Shown here: positions 4,935 through 12,586 of the stretch, piece after piece
Layout of the letters: every line of letters starts with the position of its first letter
Position numbering within the stretch: the stretch's first letter is position 1
Assembly: GCA_002869605.1 (NCBI GenBank)
Contig: PKUI01000198.1
Coordinates: 1 to 14,708, forward strand
Direction of reading: 5' to 3'
Length of the DNA: 14,708 nt
Origin: Desulfuromonas sp.
GTDB lineage: Bacteria; Desulfobacterota; Desulfuromonadia; Desulfuromonadales; SZUA-401
The notes under the pieces: model-generated
The model's database searches: none
Seen by the model: only the letters and a program-made list of their open reading frames with translations
What the model was told of the DNA's origin: nothing
Program-made: the position numbers and the translations under genes

Positions 4935-6596
4935 ATGTCGCGATTCAAGCTTATCTCCCTGACTATTCTGGCGCTGCTCGCCCTCGGCTCTCTGGCCTGG
5001 GCCTCCGGTGCGGGCGAAGAACTCTTTCAGATCACTCCCGGATTCAAACGTATTCCGGCGATGATCATGCTGGTGCTGCTGGTGGTTTACATCGGCGTCG
5101 GCATCTTCTCGCGCGTTAGCGAGCCCTCCGGCTACTGGGTGGCCGGGCGCGGCATCGGCAAGTTCGGCAACGGTGCGGCGATCGCCTCCGACTGGATGAG
5201 CGCTGCCTCCTTCATGGGGGTCGCCGGCCTGCTCTACCTGAAAGGGTGGTTCGGCCTCGGCTACATCGTCGGCTGGACTGGCGGCTACGTGCTGCTGCTC
5301 TGCCTGCTCGCCGCACAGATCCGCCGCTTCGGCAAGTACACCATCCCCGAGTTCCTCGGCGACCGCTTCGACAGCCACGCGGTACGCCTGATCGCCGCCG
5401 GGGTTACGGTGGTAATCGCCATCACCTACTCGACTGCCCAGTTCAAGGGAATCGGCCTGATCTGCGGCTGGATCTTCGGCATGAGCTACACCGCCAGCGT
5501 GTTCTTTGCCGCCGGGGTGGTCTGCGCCTACATGCTGATCTCGGGCATGTCGGGGGTAACGCGCAACCAGCAGATCCAGTACGTGATCCTGATCTCGGCC
5601 TTTTTGATCCCGCTCTGGACGCTGATCAAGAAGGCCGGCGGCGACGGCCTGCTGCCGCAGCTCGAGTACGGCAGCATCCTGTCGGACCTGATGGACGGCC
5701 ATGCCGCACCGGGGGTGGAACTGAGCATCGAGAAAGCCGCCGAGCTCAAGCGCCTGTTCATGCCGTGGGGGGTGAGCGACTTCTACCACTTCGTCGCCCT
5801 CGCCTTTACCCTGATGGTCGGCACCGCCGGACTGCCGCACATCATGATCCGCTTCTACACCGTGCACAACGAGGACGTCGCCCGCAAGTCGGTGCTCTGG
5901 GGCCTGCTATTCATCGGCCTGCTCTACTGGTCGTCGCCGGTCTACGCCGTACTCGGCCAGTTCTGGAACCCGCTGGTGCAGCAGTCGGCCGATGTCATCA
6001 TCCTCTCGGCCCCGGAGAAGGCGGGGCTGGGGATGGTCTTCGTCGGCTACCTCGCCGCCGGTGCCATGGCCGCCGGGCTTTCGACCGTGGCCGGCCTTCT
6101 GGTCGCCGGGGCTTCGGCCATCGCCCACGACTGGTACACCACCATCTTCAAGCCGCGCAGCACCGACAAGGAGGCGCTGTTCGTCGGGCGTATCTTCACC
6201 TTCATCCTGTGCGCCATCGTCGTCATCACCGCCCTCAACCCGCCGGCGCTGATCGCCCAGATCGTCGCCATGGCCTTCGCCGTTGCCGGCAACACCATCT
6301 TCCCGGCCACGGTGCTCGGCATCTGGTACGGCCGCAGCAACAAGTACGGGGCGCTCGCCGGGATGACCTTCGGCCTGGTCATGACCCTGCTCGCCATGAT
6401 CGGCTGGATCGCCGACATCGAGATGTTCAATGCCACAGGCCTGTTGCCGGCAACCTCGTCGGCGCTGATCATCTGCCCGCTGGCGTTTGTGATCAACATC
6501 GTGGTCTCGCGCCTCACCGACAGCCGCATCGACCTGCAGTCGGCAGGACGCATGGACCGTATCCTGCGCAAACTGCACAACCTGCCTGGCGAGTAA
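4935..6596 (+). CDS. Sodium:solute symporter, VC_2705/ActP-like (probable monocarboxylate uptake)
   Basis: This is a 553-residue multi-pass inner-membrane transporter of the SSS family, which couples solute uptake to a Na+ gradient. The N-terminus (MSRFKLISLTILALLALGSL, then AWASG) looks like a signal peptide or extra first helix, as in ActP acetate permeases. Family features include YWVAGRGIGKFGNGAAIASDW near residue 72, the RRFGKYTIPEFLGDRF loop near 131-146, and a GVTRNQQIQY stretch near 207. About 13 further hydrophobic segments follow. A GGAG site lies seven bases before the ATG. Pairing with DUF4212 and a downstream cNMP-CBS-DUF294 protein is the usual context of this subfamily. Acetate or a related short monocarboxylate is the likely substrate by analogy with Geobacter acetate permeases, but no substrate-specific residue was checked. 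Confidence 0.92.
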   Translation: MSRFKLISLTILALLALGSLAWASGAGEELFQITPGFKRIPAMIMLVLLVVYIGVGIFSRVSEPSGYWVAGRGIGKFGNGAAIASDWMSAASFMGVAGLLYLKGWFGLGYIVGWTGGYVLLLCLLAAQIRRFGKYTIPEFLGDRFDSHAVRLIAAGVTVVIAITYSTAQFKGIGLICGWIFGMSYTASVFFAAGVVCAYMLISGMSGVTRNQQIQYVILISAFLIPLWTLIKKAGGDGLLPQLEYGSILSDLMDGHAAPGVELSIEKAAELKRLFMPWGVSDFYHFVALAFTLMVGTAGLPHIMIRFYTVHNEDVARKSVLWGLLFIGLLYWSSPVYAVLGQFWNPLVQQSADVIILSAPEKAGLGMVFVGYLAAGAMAAGLSTVAGLLVAGASAIAHDWYTTIFKPRSTDKEALFVGRIFTFILCAIVVITALNPPALIAQIVAMAFAVAGNTIFPATVLGIWYGRSNKYGALAGMTFGLVMTLLAMIGWIADIEMFNATGLLPATSSALIICPLAFVINIVVSRLTDSRIDLQSAGRMDRILRKLHNLPGE

Positions 6597-6671
6597 CTTG
6601 CCACGGCCGGGTGAAGCCATTAAGATAAACTCGCTTGCCCGCGCACCTGAAACGCCAGTGGAGGAAGCACC

Positions 6672-8585
6672 ATGGGCCTGATTCGGCACCTCAAAGACAG
6701 CGAACCGTTCAATGTCCTTCCGGAGGAGATCTTCGCGCAGCTCAGTCAGGCAGCGCGCATCGAGACCTACCCGGCGCACCACTATATCTTCCACCACAAT
6801 GATCCGCCGACCGGCTACCTCTACGTGATCCGCAGCGGCATCATCGAGATCGTCGTGCATACCCCGGGCGGCGAAGAGATGGTGCTCGACTACCGCAAGG
6901 AGGGGCAGTTCTTCGGCGGCACCCCGATCTTCAGCGGCGAGCCGTATACTGGCGGCGCGCGCACCTCGGTCGAAACGGTCTGCTTCCTGGTCCCGGCCGA
7001 CACCCTTAAAGAGACCGCGCGCAAACACCCGCGCATCAGCGAGTACTTCACGCGTATCGTGCTCTCACGGGTACGTAACCTCTACTCGGAAATCGTCGCC
7101 GAACACTCGAGCAAGGCCCTCACCCAGATGGAGGCCTACCCGTTCAAGAAGCGCCTCTCGGAGATCATGACCGCGCCGGTCGAGACCTGTCCCCCCGACG
7201 CCACCGTCAAGCAGGTCGCGCAACAGATGGCGGAAAAGAAGGTCGACGCCCTGCTGGTCACGGAACGCAACCGCGCCATTCTCGGTATCATCACCGAACG
7301 CGACCTGGTTTCCAAGGTCGTCGCCGCCGACAACGACGACTGTCGCAGCCTCAAGGCCAACGAAGTAATGACGCCCCACCCGCACGGCATGAAACCGGAC
7401 ACCTTCATGTACGAGGCGATGGCCTACCTCACCGGCCACCGCATCCGCCACCTGCCGGTGGTTGATAACGGCAGCCTGGTCGGCATCGTCACCCTGCGCG
7501 ACCTGATGCGCTTCCGTAGCCAAAAGGCAATGCTGCTGATCGGCAGCATCCGCGAGGAACACGACCTTGCGCGCCTCGCCGATATCCGCCGCGAGGTGGT
7601 CACCGTGGCGCGCAGCCTGCTCTCGGAAACCCGCAGCACCCCCGAAGTGATGGAGATCCTCTCCTATATCCACCACCGCCTGATCCGCCGGGTCTTTGAC
7701 CTGGTGCTCGAGGCCTTCATTGCCGAGGGGAACGTGCAGCCGGACATCCGCTACTGCTTCCTGCTCATGGGCAGCGGCGGGCGTCGTGAAATGCTGCTCG
7801 GACCGGACCAGGACAACGGCTTCATCTTCGAAGATGTCCCCGACTCGCGACTCCCGGAGATCGATGCGTTCTACACGCCACTGGCCGAGCGCCTGGTACA
7901 TGCCTTCGCCGAGGTCGGCTACCCGCTCTGCCAGGGAGAGGTGATGGTCAACAACCCGGCCTGGCGCGGCACCTTAAGCGACTGGCAGGAGCGACTGGCC
8001 GACTGGGTCAACAACCCCGAGCCGCAGAAGGTGCGCTACAGCACCATCTTCTTCGACTTCGTGCCGCTGGCCGGCGACACCGCGCTCTCCGAGGACCTGC
8101 GCGAACTGGTGCACCGCCTGCTCGCGGCCTTCCCCGGCTTCCTCTACCATATGATGAACCTCGATTTGCGCCACAAGGCGCCGGTCAGCCTGCTGGGGCG
8201 CTTCATCACCGAAAAAAGCGGCGAACACAAGGGGAAGCTCTCCCTCAAACAGGGAGGGCTGGTCTACCTGGTTGACTGTATCCGCATGTTCGCCCTCGAG
8301 CAGGAGCTGGAGGCGCTCTCGACCATGGAACGGCTCGACGCTTTGGTCGAAGCCAATATTTTTTCCGCCGAAACCGCCGAACATATCCGCGCCGCGTTCG
8401 AGGCCCTCTCCTTCCTGCGCCTGCGCAACGAGATCGAGCTGGTAAGCCAGGGGCAAGAGCCGAGCCACTACCTCGACCCGCAGCGGCTCTCGCGCACCGA
8501 ACAGGATCTGCTCAAGGAGTCGTTCAACGCGGTCAGCAAGCTCCAGGATGCCACCAAGCGTCACTTTTCCCGCGCGCCCTTCTAA
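6672..8585 (+). CDS. cNMP-binding / CBS pair / DUF294 nucleotidyltransferase-like signalling protein
   Basis: This 637-residue cytoplasmic protein has four parts. A cyclic-nucleotide-binding-like domain spans about 15-135. A CBS pair spans about 160-285, with repeats starting at EIMTAPVETCPPDATV and EVMTPHPHGMKPDTFM. A DUF294 nucleotidyltransferase-like domain spans about 295-440, with GSGGRRE at 367-373 and D379-Q-D381. A DUF294 C-terminal helical domain spans about 475-632. The GS...DxD pattern recalls GlnD-type nucleotidyltransferases. CBS pairs usually sense adenine nucleotides. The phosphate-binding cassette of the first domain reads FFGGTPIFSGEPYTGGARTS, keeping R97 but lacking the Glu of classical cAMP sites, so the ligand may not be cAMP. 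GGAGGA at 6660-6665 supports the ATG. It lies 75 bases after the symporter and probably controls or modifies that system, which is inference from conserved context. Confidence 0.9.
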   Translation: MGLIRHLKDSEPFNVLPEEIFAQLSQAARIETYPAHHYIFHHNDPPTGYLYVIRSGIIEIVVHTPGGEEMVLDYRKEGQFFGGTPIFSGEPYTGGARTSVETVCFLVPADTLKETARKHPRISEYFTRIVLSRVRNLYSEIVAEHSSKALTQMEAYPFKKRLSEIMTAPVETCPPDATVKQVAQQMAEKKVDALLVTERNRAILGIITERDLVSKVVAADNDDCRSLKANEVMTPHPHGMKPDTFMYEAMAYLTGHRIRHLPVVDNGSLVGIVTLRDLMRFRSQKAMLLIGSIREEHDLARLADIRREVVTVARSLLSETRSTPEVMEILSYIHHRLIRRVFDLVLEAFIAEGNVQPDIRYCFLLMGSGGRREMLLGPDQDNGFIFEDVPDSRLPEIDAFYTPLAERLVHAFAEVGYPLCQGEVMVNNPAWRGTLSDWQERLADWVNNPEPQKVRYSTIFFDFVPLAGDTALSEDLRELVHRLLAAFPGFLYHMMNLDLRHKAPVSLLGRFITEKSGEHKGKLSLKQGGLVYLVDCIRMFALEQELEALSTMERLDALVEANIFSAETAEHIRAAFEALSFLRLRNEIELVSQGQEPSHYLDPQRLSRTEQDLLKESFNAVSKLQDATKRHFSRAPF

Positions 8586-8616
8586 TTCCCGGACCGCTAC
8601 TCTACCTGCTCACCGA

Positions 8617-8648
8617 CCGGCAATAGGGGCTTCCGCGCGCCCCACCGG
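8617..8648 (+). repeat. Nested inverted repeat between the DUF294 and barrel genes
   Basis: GGGGC (8626-8630) pairs with GCCCC (8639-8643) around an 8-base loop, and CCGG at 8617-8620 can pair with CCGG at 8645-8648 across an internal bulge. No T-run follows, so termination is doubtful. It may partly separate expression of the barrel gene from the transport operon. Confidence 0.3.
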
Positions 8649-8698
8649 CTACCCCGCTAAACGGTACGAGCAAAACACACCCGGAGACCACGTTAGAA

Positions 8699-9655
8699 AT
8701 GAACCGCCTGTTCCTTACCCTGCTGCTTCTCGCCCTGGCCCTGCCAAGCTACGCCGACCGGGTCTATGTCGAAGGGGAAACCACCCGCGACGGCGACGAT
8801 GGCGGACATTACCGACTGTTCAGCGGCTACCGCTACCGCAGCGGCGACGCTTACGAGTGGGAGCTCGAGATGGGAGCCGGAGTTCGTAACTACTGGGAAA
8901 ACATCGAGCAGGGCAGCGTCCTCTCCGGCACACAGACCACAACCGAAAAGGAGCGTTTCGACGCCGCCCGCCTTACCCTGCGCGGCACCACGCCGAGGGT
9001 GTGGCGCTACGACTTAAGGTTAGAGCAGCTGCTCGGCGATGAATGGGAGGTGCTGCTCGGTGCCGCCACGGTCTCGGCGCGCCCCAACGAGGACTGGTAC
9101 ATCGAGCTGTTTGCAGAGCGCGAGCTGGTCGACACCGTCCAGGCGATCCGTGCGCACAACCGGATCGACACCTACGGGATCTCCGCTGACTACACCCTGA
9201 ACCCGTCGCTGGTTCTGGTGGCGACCCTGCTGCAGCAGGAGTTCAGCGACGGCAACCGGAGCCAGGGCGGGAGCGGTCGCCTGGTCTATTACCCACACGG
9301 CATCAGCTGGCTCCACCTGCAGCTCAAGGGGCGCCTGCTTGACGCCGAGCAGACGAGTGCCACCTACTTCAGCCCCGAACGGCTCCAGGAATATTTCCTG
9401 CTGTTCGGTATCACCACACCTTTCGCCAACGATGACTGGATCTTCGGCCTGCTCGCCGGACCCGGTACGCAGATCATCGAACCGTTCGACTCCGCGCGCG
9501 AAGAGAAAGACGCCTACCTCGGCGAGATCAACCTGCGCGGTTGGTTCAGCGACCATGTGACCCTCGAGAGCAACCTCGGCTGCAGCAGTGCCGTCAGCAG
9601 CGAGGATACCGATGCCTACTGTTACGGCCACCTCCATCTCGGTTACGCCTGGTGA
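8699..9655 (+). CDS. Orphan outer-membrane beta-barrel protein
   Basis: This is a 318-residue exported protein. Residues 1-19 form a clear signal peptide (MNRLFLTLLLLALALPSYA), with cleavage expected before D20. The mature part is rich in alternating polar and hydrophobic stretches with many Tyr, Trp, Arg, Asp and Glu. It ends HLHLGYAW, an aromatic-terminated strand like the beta-signal recognised by the BAM machinery. These features predict a barrel of roughly 12-14 strands in the outer membrane. Two cysteines close to the C-terminus (GCSSAV and AYCYG) could form a disulfide. No porin or transporter family was recognised. The gene lies 113 bases after the DUF294 gene on the same strand, so a role in getting the symporter's substrate across the outer membrane is possible but speculative. 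GGAG at 8683-8686 is a rather distant ribosome site (12 bases). Confidence 0.72.
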   Translation: MNRLFLTLLLLALALPSYADRVYVEGETTRDGDDGGHYRLFSGYRYRSGDAYEWELEMGAGVRNYWENIEQGSVLSGTQTTTEKERFDAARLTLRGTTPRVWRYDLRLEQLLGDEWEVLLGAATVSARPNEDWYIELFAERELVDTVQAIRAHNRIDTYGISADYTLNPSLVLVATLLQQEFSDGNRSQGGSGRLVYYPHGISWLHLQLKGRLLDAEQTSATYFSPERLQEYFLLFGITTPFANDDWIFGLLAGPGTQIIEPFDSAREEKDAYLGEINLRGWFSDHVTLESNLGCSSAVSSEDTDAYCYGHLHLGYAW

Positions 9656-9659
9656 CCCC

Positions 9660-9688
9660 TTGACAAATCGACGCGTGCCGATTATTTT
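9660..9688 (+). promoter_or_regulatory. Sigma-70-like promoter of fmdB
   Basis: TTGACA (9660-9665) and TATTTT (9683-9688) are separated by exactly 17 bases. The -35 is perfect and the -10 matches 4 of 6. It begins five bases after the barrel gene's stop codon and directs transcription of the small zinc-ribbon gene. Confidence 0.6.
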
Positions 9689-9722
9689 AACGCCGCAATC
9701 CCAGATGGAGGAACGCCAGACC

Positions 9723-9977
9723 ATGCCGATGTACGAATACTGCTGCGACGCCTGCGGACATACCTTCGAGGCGCGCCAGAAATTTTCAGATGCCCCGCTG
9801 ACCGAATGCCCCCAATGCCAGGGGAGTGTCAAGAAGCTGATCTCCCAAGCCGGCTTCGCCCTCAAGGGAGGGGGCTGGTATAACCAGGGCTACAACAGCT
9901 CCACCAAGCCCGCAGCCTGCGACGCGGCAGGCTCCTCGGGAGGCTGCGCAGGCTGCCCGAAGGCATCCAACGAATAA
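9723..9977 (+). CDS. FmdB-family zinc-ribbon protein
   Basis: This 84-residue protein begins MPMYEYCCDACGHTFE, the usual start of the FmdB putative regulatory family. C8-x2-C11 and C29-x2-C32 form a zinc ribbon. A Gly-rich linker (about 46-58) follows, and then a tail with three further cysteines (C66, C75, C78), including a CAGC motif. The family was named from a putative regulator near formylmethanofuran dehydrogenase and amidase genes, and its function is still not settled. ATG 9723 gives the family start. GGAGG at 9707-9711 is 11 bases upstream. The gene has its own promoter and terminator, so it is a single-gene unit placed just before the folate cluster. Confidence 0.9.
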   Translation: MPMYEYCCDACGHTFEARQKFSDAPLTECPQCQGSVKKLISQAGFALKGGGWYNQGYNSSTKPAACDAAGSSGGCAGCPKASNE

Positions 9978-9981
9978 TTCG

Positions 9982-10010
9982 AACCCCGGTTGCAAAACCG
10001 GGGTTTTTTT
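9982..10010 (+). terminator. Intrinsic terminator after fmdB
   Basis: AACCCCGGTT (9982-9991) pairs perfectly with AACCGGGGTT (9996-10005) around a GCAA loop, followed by a run of seven T (10004-10010). It separates fmdB from the folD promoter. Confidence 0.95.
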
Positions 10011-10058
10011 GTATCCGTAAACGGCATCTTTTCGCGCGCAGGCAGAGCAGGTTCGACC

Positions 10059-10087
10059 TTTACAGCGTCTCCCCGCTTGCGTATAGT
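10059..10087 (+). promoter_or_regulatory. Sigma-70-like promoter of the folD one-carbon cluster
   Basis: TTTACA (10059-10064) and TATAGT (10082-10087) match the consensus at 5 of 6 positions each with an ideal 17-base spacer. The start of transcription would be near 10094, leaving a leader of about 25 bases before the GTG at 10119. It is the best promoter match I found in the window. Confidence 0.7.
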
Positions 10088-10118
10088 TGAACATTCTTTT
10101 CGAAACATGGAGGTAGGT

Positions 10119-10970
10119 GTGGAAAAAATCATCGACGGCAAGGCGATTGCCGCTGAAGTACGTGGACAGATCAAGACCGAGGTCGAACAGCTCGTGGGCG
10201 CCGGGGTCACCCCGGGACTCGCCGTAGTGCTGGTGGGCGAAGACCCCGCGAGTCGGGTCTATGTCTCGATGAAGGAAAAGGCCTGCGCCCAAGCCGGGAT
10301 CTTTTCCGATGAGCACAAGCTGCCGAAGGAAACCAGCGAAGCACAGCTGCTGGCGCTGATCGAAGAACTCAACAACGACCCGCGCATCGACGGCATCCTC
10401 GTCCAGCTGCCGCTGCCGGACCATATCGACGAGACCCGGGTACTCGACGCGATCTCGCCGCACAAAGACGTCGACGGCTTTCACCCCTTCAACGTCGGCA
10501 AACTGGTGGTCGGCACCCCGACCTTTCAGCCCTGCACCCCCTACGGCATCATGAAGATGCTCGAGAAGGTCGACTGCGACCTGAGCGGCAAGGAAGTCGT
10601 GGTGGTTGGCCGCTCGAATATCGTCGGCAAACCGATCGCGCTGATGTGCCTTGCCGAACATGCCACCGTCACCATCTGCCACTCGCGCACCAAGGACCTC
10701 GCGGAACAGGTCGCCAAGGCCGACGTGGTGATTGCAGCGGTCGGGCGCCCCGAGATGATCAAGGGGAACTGGATCAAGCCGGGCGCCGTGGTCATCGACG
10801 TCGGTGTCAACCGCCTCGATGACGGACGCCTGGTCGGCGATGTCGAGTTTGCCGCCGCCAGGGAACGTGCCAGTGCAATTACGCCGGTTCCCGGCGGGGT
10901 CGGACCGATGACCATCACCATGTTGCTGCACAACACGGTCGAAAGCGCCAAGCTCAGAGACAAACGCTAA
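10119..10970 (+). CDS. folD: Bifunctional methylenetetrahydrofolate dehydrogenase / methenyltetrahydrofolate cyclohydrolase
   Basis: FolD is a cytoplasmic enzyme that oxidises methylene-THF to methenyl-THF with NAD(P)+ and hydrolyses it to 10-formyl-THF. The reactions are reversible. The product is 283 residues, the normal family length. The active-site segment Y48-V-S-M-K52-E-K is present, with K52 matching the catalytic lysine of E. coli FolD. Also seen are QLPLP (96-100), [11 protein letters not shown] (117-127), the nucleotide-binding GRSNIVGKP (164-172) and [10 protein letters not shown] (256-265). I chose GTG 10119 because GGAGG at 10109-10113 is five bases upstream and the protein then starts [11 protein letters not shown]. 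The in-frame ATG 10107 overlaps that ribosome site, and the one at 9990 overlaps the terminator. It heads the cluster with metV and metF. Confidence 0.97.
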   Translation: MEKIIDGKAIAAEVRGQIKTEVEQLVGAGVTPGLAVVLVGEDPASRVYVSMKEKACAQAGIFSDEHKLPKETSEAQLLALIEELNNDPRIDGILVQLPLPDHIDETRVLDAISPHKDVDGFHPFNVGKLVVGTPTFQPCTPYGIMKMLEKVDCDLSGKEVVVVGRSNIVGKPIALMCLAEHATVTICHSRTKDLAEQVAKADVVIAAVGRPEMIKGNWIKPGAVVIDVGVNRLDDGRLVGDVEFAAARERASAITPVPGGVGPMTITMLLHNTVESAKLRDKR

Positions 10971-10980
10971 CCTCACCCGC

Positions 10981-11018
10981 CAAGCCCGTGCCCTGCCAGG
11001 GCACGGGCTTGCTATTTA
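10981..11018 (+). terminator. Strong hairpin between folD and metV (terminator or attenuator)
   Basis: A perfect 14-bp stem pairs 10981-10994 (CAAGCCCGTGCCCT) with 10998-11011 (AGGGCACGGGCTTG) around a GCC loop. The tail CTATTTAAT is only moderately T-rich, so termination is probably partial. No promoter is evident between it and metV, so it may step down expression of the downstream genes relative to folD, or protect the folD 3' end. Confidence 0.6.
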
Positions 11019-11024
11019 ATCGCG

Positions 11025-11669
11025 ATGATCATCTCCGAACAAAAAAGCCGTGACGCCATCCTGGCCTGTCTGCAAGACAAGCAACAGCTGTTCCTGATCG
11101 GCTGTGCCGCCTGTGCCACCGCCTGCAAGTCGGGTGGGGAAGAACAGGTCTTCGAGATGCAGGAATGGCTGGAAGCCGAAGGGAAGCAGGTGACCGGCAG
11201 CGTGATCATCGAGGAAGCCTGCCATATCGCCCGCGCCGGCCGCGACCTGCGCACTCACAAGAGCCAGGTCGATGACGCCGACGCCCTGGTGGTACTCGCC
11301 TGCGGCGCCGGTATCCAGTCGATTTCCAGTAACAGCCCCAAGCGGGTTATCGGCGCCCTGAACTCGCTGTTTCTCGGCAATGTACGTCGCTTTGGACAGT
11401 TTGAGGAAAAATGCTCCCTGTGCGGCGACTGCATCCTCAACGAGACCGCCGGCATCTGCCCGGTAACCACCTGTGCCAAGGGGCTACTCAACGGGCCCTG
11501 CGGCGGCATGGAAGACGGCAAGTGTGAGGCGGACCGTGACAACGACTGTGCCTGGGTACTGATCTACGAACGGCTCAAAACCCAGAAACGCAAGGGCATC
11601 TTCGCCCGCACCGTCTCTCCCAAGAACTGGTCGCGCCACCGTAAACCGGGGCGCCACAAGGTACGCTGA
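11025..11669 (+). CDS. metV: MetV: iron-sulfur/zinc subunit of methylenetetrahydrofolate reductase
   Basis: This 214-residue cytoplasmic protein corresponds to the 'methylenetetrahydrofolate reductase C-terminal' (MetV) family. MetV pairs with MetF in acetogens and relatives and carries electrons to its flavin. The N-terminal half has GCAACATAC (C27, C30, C34) plus C66 and C93. The C-terminal half has C130-x2-C133-x2-C136, C145, C150, C159, C167 and C175, ample for [4Fe-4S] clusters and zinc. It ends in a basic tail (KNWSRHRKPGRHKVR). metF follows after 18 bases. No clear ribosome site precedes ATG 11025, which lies just behind the hairpin. This suggests low initiation or access controlled by RNA folding. 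No RnfC2-like or HdrA-like partner gene is in the window. Confidence 0.88.
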   Translation: MIISEQKSRDAILACLQDKQQLFLIGCAACATACKSGGEEQVFEMQEWLEAEGKQVTGSVIIEEACHIARAGRDLRTHKSQVDDADALVVLACGAGIQSISSNSPKRVIGALNSLFLGNVRRFGQFEEKCSLCGDCILNETAGICPVTTCAKGLLNGPCGGMEDGKCEADRDNDCAWVLIYERLKTQKRKGIFARTVSPKNWSRHRKPGRHKVR

Positions 11670-11687
11670 CTGCGACAGGAAGAAACC

Positions 11688-12548
11688 ATGTCCCGACTTC
11701 AGCAACAGCTGGCCGATGGCCGGTTCGTCATCACCGCCGAAGTAGCCCCGCCGAAAGGGTGTAACCCGGACCCGGCGCTCGACACCGCGGCCGCCTTCGA
11801 CCAGGTGACCGCCGTCAACGTTACCGACAACCAGGGGGCCAACATGCGCATGACCCCGCTGGTCCTCTCCGGGCTGCTGCTGCAGCGGGGCGTGGAACCG
11901 ATCCTGCAGCTGACCTGCCGAGACCGGAACCGTATGGCCCTACAGTCCGATCTGCTCGGCGCTGCGGCCCTGGGCATCAAAAACCTGTTGCTGCTCTCGG
12001 GTGACCACGCCCGCTTCGGTGACCACCCCGAGGCCCGCTCGGTCTTCGATCTCGACTCGGTGCAACTGCTGCAGGCGGTCTCTGCCCTCGAGCAGGGACA
12101 CGATCTCGCCGGCAAGAAGCTCTCTGCAGCGCCGCGTTTCTTCCCGGGAGCCGCCGTATCCCCGGCCTCGGAACCTTTCGAACTGATGATGCAGAAATGC
12201 GTCAAGAAAGCCGCTGCCGGAGCGCAATTTTTCCAGACCCAGGCGGTCTTCTGTGCCGCACACCTCGGACACTTCATGGCCACGGCACGCAGCGAATTCG
12301 AGGCCCCGGTGATTGCCGGCATCCTGCTGCTAAAAAGTGCCCGCATGGCCCATTTTCTCAATGACAACATCCCGGGGGTCATGGTACCTGAGGAACTCAT
12401 ACTGCGTCTGGAGAGCGCCAGGCAGCCCCTCGAAGAGGGCGTCGCCATCGCCCGCGAAATGGTCGCGGCGGCACGTGAACAGTGCCAGGGCGTGCACCTG
12501 ATGACTCTCGGACGGGAGGATCTGATCCCCGCCATTCTCGACACATGA
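11688..12548 (+). CDS. metF: Methylenetetrahydrofolate reductase, flavin subunit
   Basis: MetF is a 286-residue TIM-barrel flavoprotein that reduces methylene-THF to methyl-THF for methionine synthesis or the methyl branch of acetyl-CoA synthesis. Visible family residues are E18 in TAEVAPPKG (equivalent to the catalytic Glu of E. coli MetF), TDNQGANMRM (46-55), LTCRDRNR (75-82), the LSGD loop with D106, and QFFQTQ (180-185). AGGAAG at 11677-11682 precedes the ATG. The adjacent metV indicates that the working enzyme is a MetVF complex using ferredoxin or another low-potential donor rather than the single-subunit NADH enzyme. This is inference from known acetogen complexes. Confidence 0.95.
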   Translation: MSRLQQQLADGRFVITAEVAPPKGCNPDPALDTAAAFDQVTAVNVTDNQGANMRMTPLVLSGLLLQRGVEPILQLTCRDRNRMALQSDLLGAAALGIKNLLLLSGDHARFGDHPEARSVFDLDSVQLLQAVSALEQGHDLAGKKLSAAPRFFPGAAVSPASEPFELMMQKCVKKAAAGAQFFQTQAVFCAAHLGHFMATARSEFEAPVIAGILLLKSARMAHFLNDNIPGVMVPEELILRLESARQPLEEGVAIAREMVAAAREQCQGVHLMTLGREDLIPAILDT

Positions 12549-12586
12549 ACTTTATCTGACAGTTATCTTTTCCAGGAGGTTCTGCC

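Noticed and set aside
4704..5867. Long minus-strand open frame (387 codons) opposite the symporter
   Set aside because: It is a high-GC antisense shadow of the symporter: rich in Ala, Gly, Asp, Glu and His with no domain, and opposite a gene with clear family motifs.
5246..6628. Long plus-strand open frame (460 codons) inside the symporter gene
   Set aside because: It is an Arg- and Pro-rich out-of-frame translation of the same DNA, with no ribosome site and no domain.
5907..7028. Long minus-strand frame across the symporter/DUF294 junction
   Set aside because: It is an antisense shadow of two well-supported genes, and its composition is typical of GC-driven open frames.
9990..10118. N-terminal extension of FolD from ATG 9990
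   Set aside because: It would begin inside the terminator hairpin and span the promoter, adding 43 residues absent from the family. GTG 10119 has a good ribosome site.
9786..10976. Minus-strand frame opposite fmdB and folD
   Set aside because: It spans the fmdB terminator and the folD promoter and lies opposite two genes with intact motifs, so it is not a real gene.
12549..12586. Glycine riboswitch before gcvT
   Set aside because: The gap is only 38 bases and is mostly ribosome binding site, far too short for a glycine aptamer.
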